Below are positions 29,831 to 37,402 of a stretch of DNA of 64,000 nt, piece by piece. The translations under genes were made by a program, and so were the position numbers. Origin of the DNA: Flavobacteriales bacterium (GTDB lineage Bacteria; Bacteroidota; Bacteroidia; Flavobacteriales_F; PHOS-HE28); NCBI GenBank assembly GCA_016717305.1, contig JADKFY010000008.1, positions 91,821 through 155,820 of the forward strand, written 5' to 3'. The stretch's first letter is position 1. Every line of letters starts with the position of its first letter. Under the pieces are notes generated by a model. It saw nothing but the letters and a program-made list of their open reading frames with translations. It was not told the DNA's origin and ran no database searches.

Positions 29831-30046
29831 TCAGCTCCTCATCGTGGTCTGGAACACCTCCATGATCACATCCCGGTACATATGCCCGAACGTTGCGAGG
29901 CACCAAGCCTTGAGGACAAGATCATCGTGTTGGCCTACCCAACGGCGGGCTTTGATAAGTTCTTTCTTGAATAATCGCTGGTCGAAGCTGACCTTCTGGA
30001 GCACTTGTTTGCTGAACTCCATCATCTTTCTTCCCTGATCTTTCAT
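29831..30046 (-). CDS. Small conserved-type protein of 71 residues
   Basis: This short basic, helix-rich protein contains FSKQVLQKVSFDQRLFKKEL and then ARRWVGQHDDLVLKAWCLAT. I recall similar small proteins of unknown function in other Bacteroidota, in which the motif S--VL-KVSFD--LF-KEL is conserved; this is memory, not a search. There is no signal peptide or membrane helix, so it is probably cytosolic. Its own promoter is visible at 30070-30102. It lies convergent to queG. A regulatory or RNA-binding role would be speculation. Confidence 0.6.
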   Translation of the reverse strand: MKDQGRKMMEFSKQVLQKVSFDQRLFKKELIKARRWVGQHDDLVLKAWCLATFGHMYRDVIMEVFQTTMRS

Positions 30047-30069
30047 GCACGGTTCGGCTTTTGCGACGA

Positions 30070-30102
30070 TGAAGGTACTATCAAATTCCGGTAAATTGTC
30101 AA
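30070..30102 (-). promoter_or_regulatory. Promoter of the 71-residue protein gene
   Basis: On the minus strand, TTG (30102-30100) and TACCTTCA (30077-30070) are 22 bases apart. The -7 box matches TAnnTTTG at six of eight positions, counting the two n positions. The start codon lies 23 bases downstream. Confidence 0.4.
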
Positions 30103-30236
30103 GTGGCGGCGAACAGGTTATCCACCGCCATGCTCACCTGTTGATAAGTCGAACGGTAGTGCATCTGGATAGATACATGATCGGGAAAAATTAACAGGAT
30201 CACCCAGTGTTGATCTGAGCTTCCCGCGGCCACGTC

Positions 30237-30665
30237 TTACTGCACGAACTTGCGTTCAACCACCTGCATAACCTCCTTTGTTGCTGAATTAGCGACATAG
30301 GCCACCAAGGCGCAATTATTGGGTTGCAATACATTGGGCGGCAAGGTGTATGCGAACGATAGCGAGGTAGTATCACCCGCGGCAAGGGTGCCTGTAATAA
30401 CCGGGTCGCCATAAGGGCCGTTCAAATTGCCACGTAGCACATGGCGGTGATCATAGTCTTCGATCTCCGGCGGCGATATCCGCGCATCCAATTGCCAGTC
30501 GGTAATATGGTCCTCTGTAAGATAGATCACCAAATTGTGGTCCCCGGCAACATCGTTCAACGCGATCACTCTGGCCGTAACATTGACCTGATTGGTGGTC
30601 GCGTTGTAGGAGAAGCAGGCCAATTGGACATCCATATCGGCGGGTTGCCCAATTATTTCGGCCAC
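30237..30665 (-). pseudogene. Omp28-like outer-membrane lipoprotein, C-terminal part
   Basis: 142 residues of an immunoglobulin-like C-terminal region (VQLACFSYNATTNQVNVT, then HNLVIYLTEDHITDWQLD and YALPPNVL-like YTLPPNVLQPNNCALVAYV). The reading can be followed upstream in this frame to LLSDGAWGAAVAEIIG, so the gene is continuous with the fragment at 30685-30900 once one indel near 30705 is fixed. The whole resembles Omp28-related proteins of Bacteroidota, which combine a lipoprotein signal, a thioredoxin-like region and this C-terminal domain. It is the downstream partner of the DUF6029-like barrel. Confidence 0.6.
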
Positions 30666-30684
30666 TGCCGCGCCCCAAGCCCCA

Positions 30685-30900
30685 TCACTCAGGAGCGTGA
30701 TCCACTGTATTCCTTTCGACTAACTGCACCAACGGGCAGAAAGCCGATCTGGAAATCTTGAGCGTATGTATTGCCGGCATCGGTGCGGAAGTCCGTGTCA
30801 ACACTAGTCCGGAACCACCGGGCACTATGGGTTCCTTCACGATATCGCAACCGACCATGGTCAGCACAGCGAAGAATGATACAAGGATGAAATACCTCAT
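30685..30900 (-). pseudogene. Omp28-like outer-membrane lipoprotein, N-terminal part with an internal deletion
   Basis: The start is a lipoprotein signal peptide, FILVSFFAVLTMVGCD, followed by IVKEPIVPGGSG. After about 33 residues the frame fails. A neighbouring frame then reads DTDFRTDAGNTYAQDFQIG, which belongs to the middle of Omp28-type proteins. The intervening thioredoxin-like segment, which usually contains a CxxC motif, is missing: about 50-60 codons judged from remembered relatives. This resembles the deletion in actC. The gene starts five bases after the DUF6029-like gene ends, so the two form an operon. Confidence 0.55.
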
Positions 30901-30905
30901 GTCGG

Positions 30906-32615
30906 TCAGAATGTACTGGTGATGGATAGGGTAAGTCCGTTAGCCGCAGGTACCTGTCTGCACACGCCGCCCACGCAAAAGATACCGGCGCGCTGCCTAC
31001 CATAGTTCACTTGGAAACGTGTGCCACTGCGGATATAGCCTACTGAAGCGATCGGGTAATGCAGCCGATCAGGGGCCTCGACCTTGCCGTCCTTTTCGAA
31101 CGTAGGTGCAGTGGTCACGTAATTGAATTGGTCCATTACGGCGAGGAACCAGTGCGGACTGAAGGTGAATTCGGCCAGACCGGTAACCCAATTCCCGTGG
31201 TCCTGCTTGGTGCTCAGGTGCTGCAATTCGAAGCGCAGGGAGTTCTTCTCGCTGAAGTTGTGCAGTCCCTCCAAGACGAACATGTCCGCATAGACCACCT
31301 TTTGTCCCGCCTTCCCTTGGATCACATCTATGTCGTACGTGAAGTTGAGGTAGGTGAGGGCCAGCTGCCAGGTGGGGCTCAGCTTCCTTCTGATCTCGAT
31401 ATTGATGTCCTGGAAATACATGCGATCGAGGTTCGGTGTGAAGAACTTGGACGAGTACCCGTAAATTTTAGTGGTGTCGTCGGCCAATCCGAGCCGGGTG
31501 GTATCAAGTCCAAAGGCCACGGAATAGTTAACGGCGATCTTGGTCCCGTATTTTCCGCCCAATTTTGAGCCTTTCTTGATCTTCCAGAAGACCTCCCCTT
31601 GGCCACTCACCTCGCCGTTGGGCTGTGTCGCGTAGGGGTAAAGGGTAGCTGGCAAATTATAGGTGTGTTGTTTGGTGAGTGGTGGCAGGTAATTGATGTT
31701 GAGGTCGAACGGTGTTGTCGCAGCGCGGTTGCTTTGAAAGAACATGTTGTCGAAACTGTGTGCACCAACGCTGGCCCCGAATCCCTTTACACTGTAAGTA
31801 AGGTTGGCCATTAATGCTTGACCGTTCTTGTAGATGTTCCCGTTCCGGTTATTGGGGTCGTTCACTTTGTAGGCGTATTCCGTGTAGAAGTTCAATTTGG
31901 AGGTGGTGTAGTTCAACCGAAAGGAACCTGCTGCCACGTTCTCTGGTAACACCAATGTGCTCACATCATCGCGTTGGTACTTGCTCACAAAGCTTCCGCC
32001 GATGATCAGGTTGCCCGCATGCGTCCACGCACTATCGAGCAATTCGGCCAGGCTCACTTCGGCATCCAACCCCCGCACAATGCCGGGTCCTTTGGTGAAG
32101 CCATTGTCAAAGGCGGCACGTTGTTGACCCATGATCCCCTTCAAATAGACCCCACGGTAGGGTTTGTATTTGAGCCGCACGCCATCTATGGCATTGTCCA
32201 CACCAAGGTAGCGTTCCTCGTAACTACGAAAAATGAGTCCTTGGCCGAATTGCTCAAAGAAATTACCCACGGTGATCTCCAGATCGCTCACCGTGAATTT
32301 CGCGTAACGGTAGCCGATGCCGGTTCCTTGGTAAGGTTGTCCCGCAGGGTATCCGGCCAATGAGGGGTTGTAGCTCTCGAGCCTTGCCCCAACTTCAAAA
32401 TTGCCATGTGTGGCGATGAAGTTGGCCCACGCATTGTTGCCGAAACGTTGCGGAGGCACCACGGCCCCGATCGCCGAGTCGATGTTGTAGTACTGTACAT
32501 CGGTACTGAAATTACCATGGATCTGGGTGCCTCCTTGAGCCGTCGCCGTAGTTGTAATCGTGGCAAGTAGGAGCACCAGCAAGAAGGAAGCAAGCAGTCT
32601 GTCCACGAGGGACAT
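30906..32615 (-). CDS. DUF6029-like outer-membrane beta-barrel protein
   Basis: About 569 residues from the ATG at 32615, which sits directly before a signal peptide (LLASFLLVLLLATITTTATA). The mature protein consists of transmembrane-strand-like repeats such as FGNNAWANFIATHGNFEVGA, FTVSDLEITVGNFFEQFGQG and LSPTWQLALTYLNFTYDID, and ends in an aromatic strand (GLTLSITSTF) as expected for outer-membrane barrels. The pattern YRYAKFTVSDLEITVGNFFEQFG fits the DUF6029 family known only from Bacteroidota. Function unknown. The neighbouring Omp28-like lipoprotein and TlpA protein suggest a joint envelope role. Confidence 0.75.
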   Translation of the reverse strand: MSLVDRLLASFLLVLLLATITTTATAQGGTQIHGNFSTDVQYYNIDSAIGAVVPPQRFGNNAWANFIATHGNFEVGARLESYNPSLAGYPAGQPYQGTGIGYRYAKFTVSDLEITVGNFFEQFGQGLIFRSYEERYLGVDNAIDGVRLKYKPYRGVYLKGIMGQQRAAFDNGFTKGPGIVRGLDAEVSLAELLDSAWTHAGNLIIGGSFVSKYQRDDVSTLVLPENVAAGSFRLNYTTSKLNFYTEYAYKVNDPNNRNGNIYKNGQALMANLTYSVKGFGASVGAHSFDNMFFQSNRAATTPFDLNINYLPPLTKQHTYNLPATLYPYATQPNGEVSGQGEVFWKIKKGSKLGGKYGTKIAVNYSVAFGLDTTRLGLADDTTKIYGYSSKFFTPNLDRMYFQDINIEIRRKLSPTWQLALTYLNFTYDIDVIQGKAGQKVVYADMFVLEGLHNFSEKNSLRFELQHLSTKQDHGNWVTGLAEFTFSPHWFLAVMDQFNYVTTAPTFEKDGKVEAPDRLHYPIASVGYIRSGTRFQVNYGRQRAGIFCVGGVCRQVPAANGLTLSITSTF

Positions 32616-32787
32616 GCAGTGAACGTATGTCATAGCGAAAAGGAAAGACGATGAGAATTTCCCGAAAGGGAAACGTACTCGCTTTGCGGCTACAAGAACG
32701 TGAATATCATTGGTTCAAGATCGATCGGCACGTGCAACTCGGATCCATACTATTGGACCCCAGATGGCTGGAGACGACGGTCAAGTT

Positions 32788-32832
32788 CCAACAAGAAAAG
32801 GCCGACCCCTTGGATCGGCCTTTTCTTGTTGG
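32788..32832 (-). terminator. Strong terminator after the TlpA gene
   Basis: A perfect 18-bp stem (CCAACAAGAAAAGGCCGA paired with its complement) and a 9-base loop lie 52 bases beyond the TlpA stop. Read on the minus strand, the 3' arm is T-rich (GGCCTTTTCTTGTTGG). The A-rich other arm means it could also act in the opposite direction. Confidence 0.85.
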
Positions 32833-32883
32833 TTCAGCAAGTGACCCAAGCTCTCGAGCCGGACCAACTTATGCAGTTAAATG

Positions 32884-33378
32884 TTAGTTCTTGGAGGTAA
32901 GCTCCAATACCTTCTTGAACAATTCGTTCTCGTCCCCGGGTTCGTAATTGTTGTGCTGGTAGACAATTGCACCGTTACCATCGACCAGAAAAGTGTGCGG
33001 AATGTTGTTCACGTTCAAAGCACGCTTAAAATCACCGTTGGGGTCCAAGTAGAATTCAAAATCCCAATCCTGTCCGTTCACGTATGGAGACACTCGAGCC
33101 ATGCTGCGGCTGTCATCAATGGAAATGGCGATCAGCTTCACCCCGGTCTTTTCCTGCCATCCTTCATATTTCTCGGCAATGGCTTGAAGTTCGCGTTTAC
33201 AAGGTGCGCACCATGTTGCCCAGAAGTTGATGATGTATGGTTTGCCGTCGTTGCTGAAGGAGCCGGTATCGATCTTCTTATTGGCGAGGTCTTGCACCGA
33301 AACAGAAGGGACCTTGCCTTGCGCGTTGGCCGCGAATGCAAGTGATAGGAATGCGAAAGTGGTGAGGATGATCTTCAT
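32884..33378 (-). CDS. TlpA-like thioredoxin-fold protein, periplasmic
   Basis: About 164 residues from the ATG at 33378, placed directly before a signal peptide (IILTTFAFLSLAFAANAQ). The redox motif WCAPC is intact (FWATWCAPCKRELQAIAEKY), as are the cis-proline strand (NNIPHTFLVDGNG) and LIAISIDD. It probably reduces or isomerises disulphides in exported proteins or apocytochromes. The gene has its own terminator, and another hairpin precedes it, so it is probably transcribed alone. It sits within a cluster of envelope proteins that includes a second thioredoxin-like protein upstream. Confidence 0.88.
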   Translation of the reverse strand: MKIILTTFAFLSLAFAANAQGKVPSVSVQDLANKKIDTGSFSNDGKPYIINFWATWCAPCKRELQAIAEKYEGWQEKTGVKLIAISIDDSRSMARVSPYVNGQDWDFEFYLDPNGDFKRALNVNNIPHTFLVDGNGAIVYQHNNYEPGDENELFKKVLELTSKN

Positions 33379-33404
33379 GCGTTTGTCAGGGGTGGGGTCA
33401 AAAG

Positions 33405-33453
33405 GAAAGGTCAGCGATCTTGGCAAAGACTGAGCCAAGAAAGCTGACCTTTC
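33405..33453 (-). terminator. Two-part terminator hairpin after the thioredoxin-T9SS gene
   Basis: An outer 11-bp stem GAAAGGTCAGC/GCTGACCTTTC encloses an inner 6-bp stem CTTGGC/GCCAAG. It starts 30 bases beyond the stop of the T9SS gene and is followed on the minus strand by CTTTCCTTTTG, a good T-rich tail. Confidence 0.75.
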
Positions 33454-33483
33454 AGTTCGACGTGAGTATCAATAACGTACTTC

Positions 33484-34638
33484 TTACTTGGTGATCGCAA
33501 TTTGACGTGTCGCGGTCATACCGTCAGCAACGATATTCACGATGTAGCTGCCTTGCGCTAGATCGCTAAGGTCCAACGTAGTGCGCTGTGCCCCGGCACC
33601 GAATCCTTTGGCTTGCTGCATCACGGTCTCACCTACAATGTTCAAAACGGTCATGTTCACCGTGGAGGCACTGCGCAGGTCCATATTGATGTTCACCAAG
33701 CCGGCGGTCGGGTTCGGATAGATCGATAGACCGGTCTCCAAGGTGTTTTCCTCAACGGACGTTGCAGCGTCGGTCAGGAAAGGCTTGGATTCGATATCGT
33801 CAAACTCACCTCCGGTGATGAAATTGGTCCCATTGGCACTAATGCTATAGCTACCGATCCCGTATCCGCAGCAGACCCCATCGCCAGCAGAATCATAGAT
33901 CTCAAAGCGATAGCAGTCATCGTTGTTGAGCGTCCAGGTCTGGTTATAGGTAGTTGCATTCGCGTAGTTCCCAGCAGGGTCCTGGTAGGCAATGGCCCCT
34001 GCTCCATCGAACAGCTTCCAAGTGGTCTCGGCACCGTAGTTATCCGTGAGCAAAGTGAATTGCACCGTAGTACTGGATGCGACCGTATTGGAACCAACTA
34101 CCGTATTCGACGCTGTATTGTTAGCTGGCTCGTCATCAGTAGAGGTAATGGTATAGACAATGGTGTTGGTCGGCGCCGTTGGTGTGAAGGGCGTGATGGT
34201 AACGTCCTCAAGGTCATACGTGTTCAACGAACCGGTCCAGTTCTGTGTGCCAAGTACGGTGGTGCCGCGCTTTGCTTCGATGGTTGCACTGGTCAATGGT
34301 GTGGTACCGGTGTTCTGTAAGCGAACGTGGAGGTCCACTGAACCACCTACGCAAACGACATCATTTTGCAGGTTGGGCAGCACAGTGCCATCCGTGGGGG
34401 AGTCGGCTCTGTATTTATCGCAACCTTGGCAAGAAGTCCACATGGCCGCAAGTGTTTGTTGTCCGATCTCGGTGATCATACGGTTCGGGCAAATGCGGTA
34501 GATGGTCGGGTAGTAGGCGATCTCCAGCAAATTGGCAATAGCAGCGTCATCAATGATCGGGTAGGAAATGCCGGTTACCCAATTACCTTGGGTGTTCGCG
34601 CCCGTACCGTTCAAATTGGCCAATGTCGTTAGAGCCAT
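33484..34638 (-). CDS. Thioredoxin-like T9SS cargo protein, C-terminal part
   Basis: Main part of a gene that starts at 34927. It begins within the thioredoxin-like region (TTLANLNGTGANTQGNWVTG), continues to the cis-Pro-like YYPTIYRICPNRMI, a beta-rich region (SVDLHVRLQNTGTTPLTSAT, then NNDDCYRFEIYDSAGDGVCC) and a T9SS type A sorting domain (IYPNPTAGLVNINM, then SYIVNIVADGMTATRQIAIT). The secreted product is probably held at the cell surface or released by the T9SS, of which SprA is encoded in this window. The frame change from the N-terminal part is explained by one extra base in the TT at 34629-34630. Confidence 0.88.
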   Translation of the reverse strand: MALTTLANLNGTGANTQGNWVTGISYPIIDDAAIANLLEIAYYPTIYRICPNRMITEIGQQTLAAMWTSCQGCDKYRADSPTDGTVLPNLQNDVVCVGGSVDLHVRLQNTGTTPLTSATIEAKRGTTVLGTQNWTGSLNTYDLEDVTITPFTPTAPTNTIVYTITSTDDEPANNTASNTVVGSNTVASSTTVQFTLLTDNYGAETTWKLFDGAGAIAYQDPAGNYANATTYNQTWTLNNDDCYRFEIYDSAGDGVCCGYGIGSYSISANGTNFITGGEFDDIESKPFLTDAATSVEENTLETGLSIYPNPTAGLVNINMDLRSASTVNMTVLNIVGETVMQQAKGFGAGAQRTTLDLSDLAQGSYIVNIVADGMTATRQIAITK

Positions 34639-34927
34639 CGCCTTCGATCATCATCACGATCACCTTGTCCTCCGCGGTCCCGGGACCATAGGTAGTGTAA
34701 AGATTTTCGAGGGTATGTGTCTGATGGTAGGTCCAGCAAGGTCCACACCAAGTAGCACTAACGTCCACAACAACGGTGTACCCTTGGTCCAATAGGCTAT
34801 ACAGGTTATGGGATTGTCCGTTGATGTCGGTACCGGTAAAGTCCGGGCAGATCCGGTAATCCGGCATTTGCGCGGACGCCATGGTGCCAAGCGAGAGAGC
34901 CAAGCCGATGAGTAAGGTCTTCTTCAT
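34583..34927 (-). CDS. Thioredoxin-like T9SS cargo protein, N-terminal part
   Basis: First part of the gene that continues to 33484. The start at 34927 precedes a signal peptide (KTLLIGLALSLGTMASAQ). The thioredoxin-like motif WCGPC lies in VVDVSATWCGPCWTYHQTH, followed by ENLYTTYGPGTAEDKVIVMM. The meaningful frame ends at MIEGDGS; after removal of one base at about 34629 it continues as TTLANLNGTG. The remaining residues in this frame are noise. Confidence 0.85.
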   Translation of the reverse strand: MKKTLLIGLALSLGTMASAQMPDYRICPDFTGTDINGQSHNLYSLLDQGYTVVVDVSATWCGPCWTYHQTHTLENLYTTYGPGTAEDKVIVMMIEGDGSNDIGQFERYGREHPR

Positions 34928-34956
34928 TTGTTTAGGGTTAAGTAAGTTCGGAGCCG

Positions 34957-34971
34957 ACGACGGACCGTCGT
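34957..34971. promoter_or_regulatory. 15-bp palindrome in the leader of the thioredoxin-T9SS gene
   Basis: ACGACGG-A-CCGTCGT, a perfect 7-bp inverted repeat around one base, lies between the likely -7 box (TTACTTTG, minus strand, 35008-35001) and the start codon at 34927. It could be a regulator site or an mRNA hairpin. Confidence 0.4.
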
Positions 34972-35120
34972 ATGAAAGCCGGAATTGGCTAACACGCAAC
35001 CAAAGTAAGCGGTAGGGCTTGTCATTTACGAAAGCGATGATGCGTTACATTGGGATCCTAAGCTTGCGAAATAGGCGCCAGAGAAGGGGATAAACGTCCG
35101 GGTACATACGGAGCAGTGCC

Positions 35121-35128
35121 TACCTTTG
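35121..35128 (+). promoter_or_regulatory. -7 promoter box of the T9SS gene at 35182
   Basis: TACCTTTG matches TAnnTTTG exactly and lies 53 bases before the start codon. No good TTG -33 element is seen at the expected distance. Confidence 0.5.
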
Positions 35129-35181
35129 TAGCATGTGGATCAGTCGTAAGACAGATGCTAATTAATTGAACAATCTTTCCT

Positions 35182-35484
35182 ATGAAACATACCCTTACAC
35201 TTTCCTTGTTTTTCTCGTTTGCTTTCTTCTCCAACGCGCAGAACATTCAGTTGCTCTATAACAACGAAGTGGTGACAAATGGTAGTCTGCTCACCTATAG
35301 TCGACCTACCGATTCTACAGCAATGGAAGTTGATGTGGAAGTGTTGTGGGCAACGGAAGGGGAAGCTGATGTGAATGTTCGCAGGTATGAGGTCGATGTG
35401 CAGGCAGGGACCGGCAACTATTTCTGCTGGGGGGTTGCTATGCAGCCCAAAATGCGGGAGCCCGCCCTGTTTGGAACGCATTGA
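35182..35484 (+). CDS. T9SS cargo protein, N-terminal part (frameshifted)
   Basis: First part of a gene continuing to 35933. A signal peptide (LTLSLFFSFAFFSNAQ) is followed by a beta-rich domain (IQLLYNNEVVTNGSLLTYS, then AMEVDVEVLW). The frame is lost in the G/T run at 35429-35436 (TGGGGGGTTGC): one added T gives WGVCYAAQNAGARPVWNALT and joins the next part. The residues after YFCWGV in this frame are noise. It may be a small secreted protein; a specific function is not recognised. Confidence 0.75.
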   Translation: MKHTLTLSLFFSFAFFSNAQNIQLLYNNEVVTNGSLLTYSRPTDSTAMEVDVEVLWATEGEADVNVRRYEVDVQAGTGNYFCWGVAMQPKMREPALFGTH

Positions 35485-35933
35485 CCATCCATTCGTTGGC
35501 CCTGACCCAGTTGGATACGGTCCGGAATTTCCATGCCTACCACGAGCCGCGTAATTTGGTGGGAACCAGCACATATCGCTATGTATGGTTCAATACCGCA
35601 GAGCCCACCGATAGTGCTTGGGTCGATATCCAGTTCACGACGACCTCCGTTGGCATAGAGGAACGCGCTTCTTCCGTTAAGAACATGCAGGTCTATCCGA
35701 ACCCAACTCTCGGCAACGATGTGGAGGTGGTTCTGGATCTTTCGGGCAATGTGCAGAACACGAAGTTGGTGGTCTACAACATGGTAGGGGAGCGCGTACG
35801 CACTTCACCTGTGCGTGGGCTACAATCCCGCACGTTGGTTTCCACGGGCGATCTATCCGCAGGCCTCTATTTCGTTACGGTTGAAAGAAATGGATCAGCG
35901 TTGGCAAGTAAGCGGTTCGTTGTCACGCGGTGA
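35481..35933 (+). CDS. T9SS cargo protein, C-terminal part
   Basis: Continuation of the 35182 gene in the frame restored by one base near 35434. A short beta-rich stretch ends at WVDIQFTTTSVG and is followed by a clear T9SS type A sorting domain (QVYPNPTLGNDVEVVLDLSG, then LVVYNMVGE, then LSAGLYFVTVERNG and ASKRFVVTR). The intact protein would be about 250 residues. The last 11 bases overlap the convergent sirtuin gene. Confidence 0.8.
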   Translation: MTIHSLALTQLDTVRNFHAYHEPRNLVGTSTYRYVWFNTAEPTDSAWVDIQFTTTSVGIEERASSVKNMQVYPNPTLGNDVEVVLDLSGNVQNTKLVVYNMVGERVRTSPVRGLQSRTLVSTGDLSAGLYFVTVERNGSALASKRFVVTR

Positions 35934-36627
35934 TAGACCCTTTTCTCATCCATTCGGAAGCCAGTGAGGGAACGCCTTCACTGGCTTTCGCTTTGATGTG
36001 GGTCATTCCTGCTCTTGTCAGCGTAACATCCGCAGGGTCCACCAAGGTGATGGAACAGTAGCGCGGGGCATATTGTATAAGACCAGCTGCGGGGTATACG
36101 TTCAACGAGGTGCCCACCACCAGCAAATGATCGGCACGAGCGATCAGATCAATTGCAGGATCCATCATCGGCACCGCCTCCCCGAACCACACGATATGCG
36201 GTCGTAGTTGGGATCCCAGTGCGCAACGATCCCCAATTTCAATGGTTGGCTTTTCAAGTTGAACGACCAAACCAGGATCTTTTGTGCTACGTGCCTTCAG
36301 GATCTCACCATGCAGATGCAGAACATGTTCACTTCCGGCTCGCTCATGGAGATCATCAATGTTCTGGGTAACCACGACCACTTCGAATTTCCCCTGCAGC
36401 TGGGCTATGGCAATATGGGCCGCATTGGGCATCGCGGCGATCACCTGAGCGCGTCGCTGGTCATAGAACCGTAGAACAGAGGTCGGGTCCCGGTGCCAAG
36501 CCTCCGGTGTAGCTACATCCTCAATGCGGTGCTCTTCCCAAAGTCCATCGCTATCACGGAACGTGCGCAGGCCGCTCTCGGCACTTATCCCGGCCCCGGA
36601 GAAGACAACCAAACGTTGCCGATCCAT
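35923..36627 (-). CDS. cobB: Sir2-family NAD-dependent protein deacylase
   Basis: The protein has 234 residues. NAD-binding and catalytic motifs are intact: FSGAGISAESGLRTFRD, TQNIDDLHERAGS, catalytic His in VLHLHGEI, GTSLNVYPAAGLI and ITLVDP. The Tyr-x-x-Arg pair in FYDQRRAQ is the mark of class III sirtuins that prefer succinyl or malonyl lysine. Three of the usual four zinc cysteines are missing: the zinc-ribbon region (ARSTKDPGLVVQLEKPTIEI, then DRCALGS) has only one Cys. It probably adjusts acylation of metabolic enzymes. It is convergent with the T9SS gene, and a -7-like box lies four bases before the start. Confidence 0.9.
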   Translation of the reverse strand: MDRQRLVVFSGAGISAESGLRTFRDSDGLWEEHRIEDVATPEAWHRDPTSVLRFYDQRRAQVIAAMPNAAHIAIAQLQGKFEVVVVTQNIDDLHERAGSEHVLHLHGEILKARSTKDPGLVVQLEKPTIEIGDRCALGSQLRPHIVWFGEAVPMMDPAIDLIARADHLLVVGTSLNVYPAAGLIQYAPRYCSITLVDPADVTLTRAGMTHIKAKASEGVPSLASEWMRKGSITA

Positions 36628-36631
36628 TGGC

Positions 36632-36639
36632 GAAAGATA
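36632..36639 (-). promoter_or_regulatory. -7-like box of the sirtuin gene
   Basis: TATCTTTC on the minus strand matches TAnnTTTG except for the last base. It ends four bases before the ATG at 36627, so transcripts from it would be leaderless. Confidence 0.35.
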
Positions 36640-36793
36640 GAGGGATGCGGGTTATTTCCAGATGGAATGCTCCGCAGTGGTTGTGGGTACCGGTTCTTCC
36701 GTTATTTTCGCGCTCCCTGTTGCACTTTACCTTTCTCGCATAGCACTACGCTACTCCCCCTTTTATTGAATTTCGCACCGCAAAGGGGCCAGG

Positions 36794-37402
36794 ATGATCG
36801 ATAGCCTGAACGGAGAAGTACTGGAGGTTTCAACCGACCACGCGACGCTGGATTGCCACGGCGTTGGCTACTTGGTGCATGCCCCCACCACTACCTTGGC
36901 CCATTTGCCACGCGAAGGCAAAGTGCGGGTGTTCGTGCATTACTCGGTTTCCATAGATGTGCGTTCCGGAAGCAGTGATCATCGGTTGTACGGTTTCTTG
37001 CACAAGGATGATCGGCAGCTTTTTCGGCGTTTGATCGAGGTGCAAGGTGTGAGTGCCACCATCGGCATGTTGATCATGGGAGCGCGCACTGCACAAGAGA
37101 TCCATACGGCGATCCTCGTCGGCGATGAAAGCGTGTTGCGTGGTGTAAAAGGCATTGGACCCAAATTGGCGCAACGGATCGTTGCCGACCTACAGGGGAA
37201 ATTGGCCGGCGTTGCCATGCCGACCGGAGGTGTTCAAAGGGGCGGAGGCAATACCGTGAAGGGTGAAGCGTTATCGGCACTGATCTCCTTGGGTGTGGAC
37301 CGTGGGAAGGCCGAGCGCGCTTTGGCCATGGTGTTGCAGGATGGGAGCAAGGAGATGCCCGCTGTGGAGGAATTGATCAAGTTGACCCTGAAGAACCTGT
37401 GA
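36794..37402 (+). CDS. ruvA: RuvA, Holliday junction DNA-binding protein
   Basis: The protein has 202 residues, the standard size. The N-terminal OB fold (MIDSLNGEVLEVSTDHATLD, then VGYLVHAP), two helix-hairpin-helix motifs (RLIEVQGVSATIGMLIM and VLRGVKGIGPKLAQRIVADL) and the C-terminal RuvB-binding domain (GEALSALISLGVDRGKAERA) are all present. RuvA tetramers bind four-way junctions and load RuvB. Its TGA overlaps the GTG start of sprA (GTGA at 37399-37402), so translation is probably coupled, an arrangement known from other Bacteroidota. Confidence 0.95.
   Translation: MIDSLNGEVLEVSTDHATLDCHGVGYLVHAPTTTLAHLPREGKVRVFVHYSVSIDVRSGSSDHRLYGFLHKDDRQLFRRLIEVQGVSATIGMLIMGARTAQEIHTAILVGDESVLRGVKGIGPKLAQRIVADLQGKLAGVAMPTGGVQRGGGNTVKGEALSALISLGVDRGKAERALAMVLQDGSKEMPAVEELIKLTLKNL

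Noticed and set aside
32651..32887. 78-codon open frame on the + strand before the TlpA gene
   Set aside because: It runs straight through the 18-bp terminator hairpin, so its sequence is constrained by RNA structure rather than protein.
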